Made by a program: the position numbers and the translations under genes. DNA of 41,431 bases. Origin: Mesostigma viride. Taxonomy: Eukaryota > Streptophyta > Mesostigmatophyceae > Mesostigmatales > Mesostigmataceae. The stretch is from the NCBI GenBank assembly GCA_009746045.1, contig RPFO01001341.1, positions 22,501 to 63,931 on the forward strand. The letters are read 5' to 3'. Within the stretch, counting starts at the first letter, position 1. Every line of letters begins with the position of its first letter. The notes below the pieces were generated by a model. That model made no database searches, was not told the origin of the DNA, and was given only the letters and a program-made list of their open reading frames with translations. Shown piece by piece: positions 34,261 through 41,431 of the stretch.

Positions 34261-34844
34261 TGGACAGGGCTGGCCTGCGACGCCCCACGGTCGCGCGCAA
34301 GGGCACTGTCGAGTCATGTACAAAACATTGTCTACATGAAGTCATAGTGGGCATGACCGATGGTGCATGTGTTTACAAAGGATTGCCACTCAATGAATAT
34401 TGATGAATGATGAACATTTGAGTTTGCATGGAAGTGTTTGGTCGTTATGGCTGCCGCTAAAGCGGTACCCACATATGCATGGCATAGCTGCATTGTGAGT
34501 TTCAGTTGTTAGGAAGTAATGAGTAAGGAAATACTTGCATGCAATGAACGGCGACGTCTCACAATGTACGGTACTATTCGGACTGGGTTTATGTACTAGT
34601 AGTATGACGCGTGCTGGACGTGCCCGTGAGGGACGGAGCGTGGGATCGACGGTGCGGCGGGCCGGCGCGAGCGCGCGCGATGGGAAGCCCCCAAAGGAAG
34701 GCCGCCGAGCGTTCGCCCCCCGGCGTAGGGGCCGGGCCGGTCGGCGGGCTCAACCCGGCGGGTCGAAGCTTTCGGCGGGGGCCTCAGGGCCCCTGGTGGC
34801 GTAGTGCGTCCGAAAAAGTGGGGGGCCTTGGCCCCCCCACTAGT

Positions 34845-37800
34845 CCCCTTCTAGTAACTACGATTAACACGAACGAAAAGATTGGGCAAACCGTGAGGCC
34901 CGAAAAGTGGCCCGTACGAGAACCGCGAGCGCAGGGCGGCCGATAGTCAGGGCGATCCGGAGATCCGCGGTGGCGCCCAATCGGAGCAGTTGCCCGAAAA
35001 GTGGCAAACTAGGCAGATCGACTGTCACAAAGTCTGAACGGGGTCTGAAACGGCAGTTACGTCCAGATCCGGTTCAGCACTTTTGCGGGCAGATAGGAGG
35101 CCAGCCAATGGCCGCGGCCAGATAAAAATACGGAACCCGGCACGATGTCGGCTTCTTCGAGGGCGTCAAACTCTGTGTCGCGAATCAAACATCCCATCGC
35201 TAGCGGCGATCAACTGCGGCTACTGGGCCCATCGCTTGGCCGAGAGGGCGCCGTCCTAAAATTTCGTAGCGTTCAGTGCGTCAGTTCGACGGAACGTCCA
35301 GAAATTGTTTCGAAACCGTGCAAATAATGTTTAGAAACCGTGAAATTTTGGGCGTTACGGCCGTTTCGTTGTCCGCATTTCGTTCAGAAACCGTTTCACT
35401 GAGCGTTTCCGTTGCAATTTTCGATTCAGACCGAAGTTATAGTCTGAACATGATGTGACTGATATTTATTCTAAAATTATACGCAAAATTTGAGTTGGAG
35501 GAGTGGAGAGTAGTATGATGCTTGCTGGACGAATTTCTGCCAGATTCCGTACTTACCAAGCTGGAAATAAATGACTTGGGAGGATTTTCAAGTGGGTAGT
35601 ACGCGGTGCTGGACCGCCTGGACGCGCCCAAGCAATCGAACGTGCATAAACCAGGACTGCGAGGGGGAGAGGGGCGACATGCTGCGACAGCACTTAATTT
35701 AATTTCCTGCTGGCTGGGGATGGCGGTCAACGCTGCCTGGAAAATTGGGGATGGACAATGCGTGGGCATTGCTTTTATAGCGTTCAATGTTCCATTTCGA
35801 TGCGTACCTTTAAATTGTTTCTGATCTGGCTGGACGTCGGTGGGCAGTCACGTGCGTGGGAGAGGTTCGGGGCGCTATGGCCTGCTGCGATAGCTAGGGA
35901 CCTGGAAATGGAATGTCGTTGTAGATTTAGGTATTATGTTATCGTGCTTCTTTGCTTGACGTATTGGGTGCCTAGTGAAATCAGTTTGCTGTTCGTGGAA
36001 GGCGTGGGTGTGGCCGACGAGTTTCTGTTGTCGTCACACAATATTGGAATGAACGCTGGAATCACTTGTTGCCACGGGACGTACGCTGGCGATGCCGATG
36101 GTGAGTCGTTTGTTTCGATGACCGGGCTAGAATCTGTGATGCTTTTTTCTGGAATATACTGGGCGGTGAACGCCCCTGTGGATGCTTGCCTGGTCATGAG
36201 TTTAGGGAGTCATTTACTGCTGTACTCGCTGACATTCATGGTGCTTACTGCGTAAGATAATCTGCCTTGCTTCGCGCGTGGATTTTCACTGGGGTGAAGA
36301 GCGCGTCTGGTAACATGTTTACGTGGTGTATAAGGTGATCAATCAACCATTTGTTCATAGAAGGTGTGACAGTAGAATGTGTTTTATATTTCTTCATCAA
36401 GCAAGTCAAAAGTAATCTCCACTGGCTTACAACCTGAATCTTGCTTTGCTGGGTCTTCTGTGTTCCTGTCTCATTGTGCAGGCTATCCCCTTGGTTGACC
36501 AACCAGGTGATTTGTGGTGCCAGCGGGGCCATATTCGTTTTCTTCTCATTTTCCATCCGTGGCAACGGACCGCATGGGCGGGCGGGAGGGCAGAGAGGGC
36601 AGGGCAGGCCACGCCAGGCGAGGCAGGAAAGGCTGCAAGGGTATACAGCACAGGTAGGCTGGCAGGCAAGGGCCATGGGGCATGAGCCATGGGGCTTGAG
36701 CTACGAGCCTTGCGGCATGGGGTTTGGGGATGGGGCAAACAGGAGGGCAGGCAGCCAGCCACATCCACATGATTAGGGGCCAGACAGCAATCAGGGGCAC
36801 CGCGGGCCCACGCATGCATGCCAGGCACCCCACCAACCCACGCACGCATGCCAGCCACCCCCATGCCCACGCACGCATGCCAGCCACCCCCCCCCCCTTA
36901 CACAAACCCACTTATGCATGCCAGCCACCCCCCACACCCACGTACGCATGCCAGCCACCCTTCACACCCACGCACACATGGCAGCCACCCCACGAACCCA
37001 GGCACGCATGCCAGCCCCCCCTAAACCCACGCATGCATGGCAGCCCCCCACCACACCCACGCATGCATGCCACTCCGCCCCCACACCCACGGACGCATGC
37101 CAGCCACCCCCCATACCCACGTACGCCCCCCCCACACCCACGCACGCATGCCAGCCCCTCCCCTCGTGCATGCATGCATGCCAGCCACCCCACAAACCCA
37201 CGCATGGATGCCAGCCCCCCCACATGCATGCATGCATGCCAGCCCCCCCCACACCCACGCACGCATGGCAGCCGCCCCCCCAACCCCAAAACACATGCCA
37301 GCCACCCCCCACATGCACGCATGCTTGCCAGCCACCCCACATGCAAACAAGCCCCCCCCCACATGCATGCTTGCATTCCAGCCACCCCACAAACCCATGC
37401 ACGCATGCCAGCCACCCCCACACCCACGCACGCATCCCAGCCACCCCACGAGCCCACGCATGCATGCCAGCCACCTCCCACACGCACGCATGGATGCCAG
37501 CCACCCCCCACATGCACGTGCATGCCAGCCACCCCCCACACCCACGCACGCATGGCAGCCCACCCCACGAACCCAGGCACGCATGCCAGCCACCCCCTAA
37601 ACCCACGCACGCATGGCAGCCCACCCCCAAACCCAGGCACGCATGCCAGCCACCCACACCCACGCATGCATGTCAGCCCCCCCCCCCCACACGCATGCAT
37701 GCCAGCCCCCCCCAAACCCACACACGCGTGCCAGCCCCCCCCCACATGCACGCATGCATGCCAGCCACCCCACAAACCCACTTATGCATGCCAGCCACCC

Positions 37801-38931
37801 CCGTCACCAAGTACGCATGCCGTCCCCCCCCACACCCACGCACGCATGCCAGCCTGCCCCGCCCCACATGCGTGCATGGCAGCTCCCGCCCACACCCACG
37901 CATGCATGCCAGCCACCCCACAAACCCATGCACGCATGCCAGCCACCCCCACACCCACGCACGTATGCCACCCCCCCACAAACCCACGCACGCATGCCAG
38001 CCACCCCCCACATGCACGCATGCATGACAGCCACCCCCCACATGCACGTGCATGCCAGCCACCCCCCACACCCACATACGCATGCCAGCCACCCCCCACA
38101 CCCACGCACGCATATCAGCCACCCCACAAACCCACGCATGCATGCCAGCCACCCCCCACATGCACGCATGCATGCCAGCCACCCCCCGCATGCACGTGCA
38201 TGCTAGCCACCCCCCACACCCACGTACGCATGCCAGCCACCCCCCACACCCACGCACGCATGGCAGCCACCCCACAAACCCAGGCACACATGCCAGCCAC
38301 CCTCTAAACCCACGCATGCATGGCAGCTCCCCACCACACCCACGAATGGACAGGGCACGCCCCACGGTCGCGCACAAGGGCACTGTCGAGTAATGTACAA
38401 AACGTTGTCTACATGAAGTCATGGTGGGCATGAACGACGGTGCATGTGTTTACAAAGGATTGCCACTCAATGAATATTAATGAATGATGAACATGGGAGT
38501 TTGCATGGAAGTGTTTGGTCGTTATGGCTGCCGCTTGCAAAAAGCGGTACCCACATTGTGTCCTGCATGGCATAGCTGCATTGTCAGTTTCAGTTGTTAG
38601 GAAGTAATGAGTAAGGAAATACTTGCATGCAATGAACGGCGACGTCTCACAATATACGGTACTATTCGGACTGGGTTGATGTACTAGTAGTACGACGCGT
38701 GCTGGACGTGCACGTGAGGGACGGAGCGTGGGATCGACGGTGCGGCAGGCCGGCGCGAGCGCGCGCGATGGGAAGCCCCCAAAGGAAGGCCGCCGAGCGT
38801 TCGCCCCCCGGCGTAGGGGCCGGGCCGGTCGGCGGGCTCAACCCGGCGGGTCGAAGCTTTCGGCGGGGGCCTCAGGGCCCCTGGTGGCGTAGTGCGTCCG
38901 AAAAAGTGGGGGCCTTGGCCCCCCCACTAGT
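34845..38931 (-). repeat. Macrosatellite unit U7 (reverse)
   Basis: Complete 4.09-kb unit in tandem with U6: Z2 and body 34,845-36,806 with TATAAAA at 35,773-35,779 (minus strand), minisatellite 36,807-38,346, leader, Y hairpin 38,906-38,927. Body deletions near 36,130 (~180 bp) and 36,360 (~20 bp) relative to U6. Confidence 0.9.
36807..38346 (-). repeat. 30-bp minisatellite array, unit U7
   Basis: About 51 monomers, longer than in U6, C-rich on the plus strand. Confidence 0.95.
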
Positions 38932-41431
38932 CCCCTCTAGTGACTACGATTAACCCCAACGCAAAAGATTGGCAAACCGTGAGGCCCGAAAAGTGGCCCG
39001 TACGAAAACCGCGAGCGCAGGGCGGCCGATAGTCAGGGCGATCCGGGATCCGCGGTGGCGCCCAATCGGAGCAGTTGCCCGAAAAGTGGCAAACTAGGCA
39101 GATCGACTGTCACAAAGTCTGAACGGGGTCTGAAACGGCAGTTACGTCCAGATCCGGTTCAGCACTTTTGCGGGCAGTAGGAGGCCAGCCAATGGCCGCG
39201 GCCAGATAAAAATACGGAACCCGGCACGATGTCGGCTTCTTCGGGCGTCAAACTCTTGTCGCGAATCAAACATCCCATCGCTAGCGGCGATCAACTGCGG
39301 CTACTGGGCCCATCGCTTGGCCGAGAGGGCGCCGTCCTAAAAATTCGTAGCGTTCAGTGCGTCAGTTCGACGGAACGTCCAGAAATTGTTTCGAAACCGT
39401 GCAAAAATGTTTGAAACCGTGAAATTTTGGGCGTTACGGCCGTTTTGTTGTCCGCATTTCGTTCAGAAACCGTTTCACTGAGTTGTTTCCGCATCATTTT
39501 CGATTCAGACCGAAGTTATAGTCTGAACATGATGTGACTGATATTTATTCTAAAATTATACGCAAAATTTGAGTTGGAGGAGTGGAGAGTAGTATGATGC
39601 TTGCTGGACGAATTTCTGCCAGATTCCGTACTTACCAAGCTGGAAAAAAATGACTTGGGAGGATTTTCAAGTGGGTAGTACGCGGTGCTGGACCGCCTGG
39701 ACGCGCCCAAGCAATCGAACGTGCATAAACCAGGACTGCGAGGGGGAGAGGGGCGACATGCTGCGACAGCACTTAATTTAATTTCCTGCTGGCTGGGGAT
39801 GGCGGTCAACGCTGCCTGGAAAATTGGGGATGGACAATGCGTGGGCATTGCTTTTATAGCGTTCAATGTTCCATTTCGATGCGTACCTTTAAATTGTTTC
39901 TGATCTGGCTGGACGTCGGTGGGCAGTCACGTGCGTGGGAGAGGTTCGGGGCGCTATGGCCTGCTGCGATAGCTAGGGACCTGGAAATGGAATGTCGTTG
40001 TAGATTTAGGTATTATGTTATCGTGCTTCTTTGCTTGACGTATTGGGTGCCTAGTGAAATCAGTTTGCTGTTCGTGGAAGGCGTGGGTGTGGCCGACGAG
40101 TTTCTGTTGTCGTCACACAATATTGGAATGAACGCTGGAATTTGTTGCCACGGGACGTACGCTGGCGATGCCGATGGTGAGTCGTTTGTTTCGATGACCG
40201 GGCTAGAATCTGTGATGCTTTTTTCTGGAATATACTGGGCGGTGAACGCCCCTGTGGATGCTTGCCTGGTCATGAGTTTAGGGAGTCATTTACTGCTGTA
40301 CTCGCTGACATTCATGGTGCTTACTGCGTAAGATAATCTGCCTTGCTTCGCGCGTGGATTTTCACTGGGGTGAAGAGCGCGTCTGGTAACATGTTTACGT
40401 GGTGTATAAGGTGATCAATCAACCATTTGTTCATAGAAGGTGTGACAGTAGAATGTGTTTTATATTTCTTCATCAAGCAAGTCAAAAGTAATCTCCACTG
40501 GCTTACAACCTGAATCTTGCTTTGCTGGGTCTTCTGTGTTCCTGTCTCATTGTGCAGGCTATCCCCTTGGTTGACCAACCAGGTGATTTGTGGTGCCAGC
40601 GGGGCCATATTCGTTTTCTTCTCATTTTCCATCCGTGGCAACGGACCGCATGGGCGGGCGGGAGGGCAGAGAGGGCAGGGCAGGCCACGCCAGGCGAGGC
40701 AGGAAAGGCTGCAAGGGTATACAGCACAGGTAGGCTGGCAGGCAAGGGCCATGGGGCATGAGCCATGGGGCTTGAGCTACGAGCCTTGCGGCATGGGGTT
40801 TGGGGATGGGGCAAACAGGAGGGCAGGCAGCCAGCCACATCCACATGATTAGGGGCCAGACAGCAATCAGGGGCACCGCGGGCCCACGCATGCATGCCAG
40901 GCACCCCACCAACCCACGCACGCATGCCAGCCACCCCCATGCCCACGCACGCATGCCAGCCACCCCCCCCCCTTACACAAACCCACTTATGCATGCCAGC
41001 CACCCCCCACACCCACGTACGCATGCCAGCCACCCTTCACACCCACGCACACATGGCAGCCACCCCACGAACCCAGGCACGCATGCCAGCCCCCCCTAAA
41101 CCCACGCATGCATGGCAGCCCCCCACCACACCCACGCATGCATGCCACTCCGCCCCACACCCACGGACGCATGCCAGCCACCCCCATACCCACGTACGCC
41201 CCCCCCACACCCACGCACGCATGCCAGCCCCTCCCCTCGTGCATGCATGCATGCCAGCCACCCCACAAACCCACGCATGGATGCCAGCCCCCCACATGCA
41301 TGCATGCATGCCAGCCCCCCCCACCCACGCACGCATGGCAGCCGCCCCCCAACCCCAAAACACATGCCAGCCACCCCCCACATGCACGCATGCTTGCCAG
41401 CCACCCCACATGCAAACAAAGCCCCCCCACG
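38932..41431 (-). repeat. Macrosatellite unit U8 (reverse, cut by window end)
   Basis: Z2, body (TATAAAA at 39,852-39,858, minus strand), linker and the first ~550 bp of minisatellite (from 40,883). It carries both U7 deletions and differs from U7 mainly by very small indels. Confidence 0.9.

Larger units (their letters stand above)
30760..34844 (-). repeat. Macrosatellite unit U6 (reverse; Z2, body, minisatellite, Y head)
   Basis: Reverse-orientation Y unit. In window order: Z2 to ~31,330, body with TATAAAA (31,644-31,650, minus strand), linker, C-rich minisatellite 32,872-34,260, leader and Y hairpin 34,818-34,840. It keeps two body segments that U7 and U8 have lost. Confidence 0.9.

Overview
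The window reads as a repeat-rich, gene-poor stretch of a eukaryotic nuclear genome. It holds non-LTR retrotransposons with eukaryote-type ORF1 and ORF2, target-site duplications, nested insertions, minisatellites and kilobase-scale repeat units. No operons, ribosome binding sites, tRNA, rRNA or ordinary host genes are recognisable. GC-rich transposon ORFs next to AT-rich tails and many GC palindromes would fit a green alga (possibly chlamydomonadalean). That is a low-confidence guess, because no phylogenetic marker gene is present.

Left part (1-10.5 kb): a full-length LINE at 970-6,281 is bounded by a perfect 16-bp target-site duplication. It carries ORF1 (coiled coil, RRM-like and C-terminal domains) and ORF2 (AP-type endonuclease, then reverse transcriptase with a YADD active site). 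ORF2 has one frameshift near 5,490 and no AUG ahead of its endonuclease. Next come degenerate ~190-bp tandem repeats. A nested structure follows: ~400-bp inverted arms (6,740-7,145 and 10,041-10,447) enclose a Harbinger-like DNA element (7,270-9,168, TAA duplication). That element was itself split by a minus-strand ORF1-only retroelement (7,390-8,740, 13-bp duplication), an algal analogue of mammalian half-LINEs (HAL1).

Right part (11.17 kb to the end): eight related 4-5 kb units (U1-U8) form a mosaic macrosatellite. The typical order is a GC-hairpin head (type X or Y), a leader segment, an array of a ~30-bp G-rich minisatellite, a body with a conserved TATAAAA box, and a tail module (Z1 or Z2). 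Heads and tails are shuffled: X with Z1 in U1, U3 and U4; Y with Z2 in U2 and U6-U8; U5 has head Y and is truncated. U1-U5 lie on the plus strand. At 30,759/30,760 the orientation flips, and U6-U8 form a minus-strand tandem array of ~4.09-kb period that runs off the window. U7 and U8 share deletions absent from U6, so they are the youngest duplicates. In U3 the minisatellite is replaced by (GGCT)n arrays.

How the parts relate: the LINE, the ORF1-only element and several very short fragments share a 3' end with a CTCC-CAAC-GGAG stem-loop and an AATT, AATTT or AATTC tail. This suggests that one LINE-type reverse transcriptase mobilises all of them. The long ORFs (up to 747 aa, both strands) across the minisatellite result from a period divisible by three and are not treated as genes.
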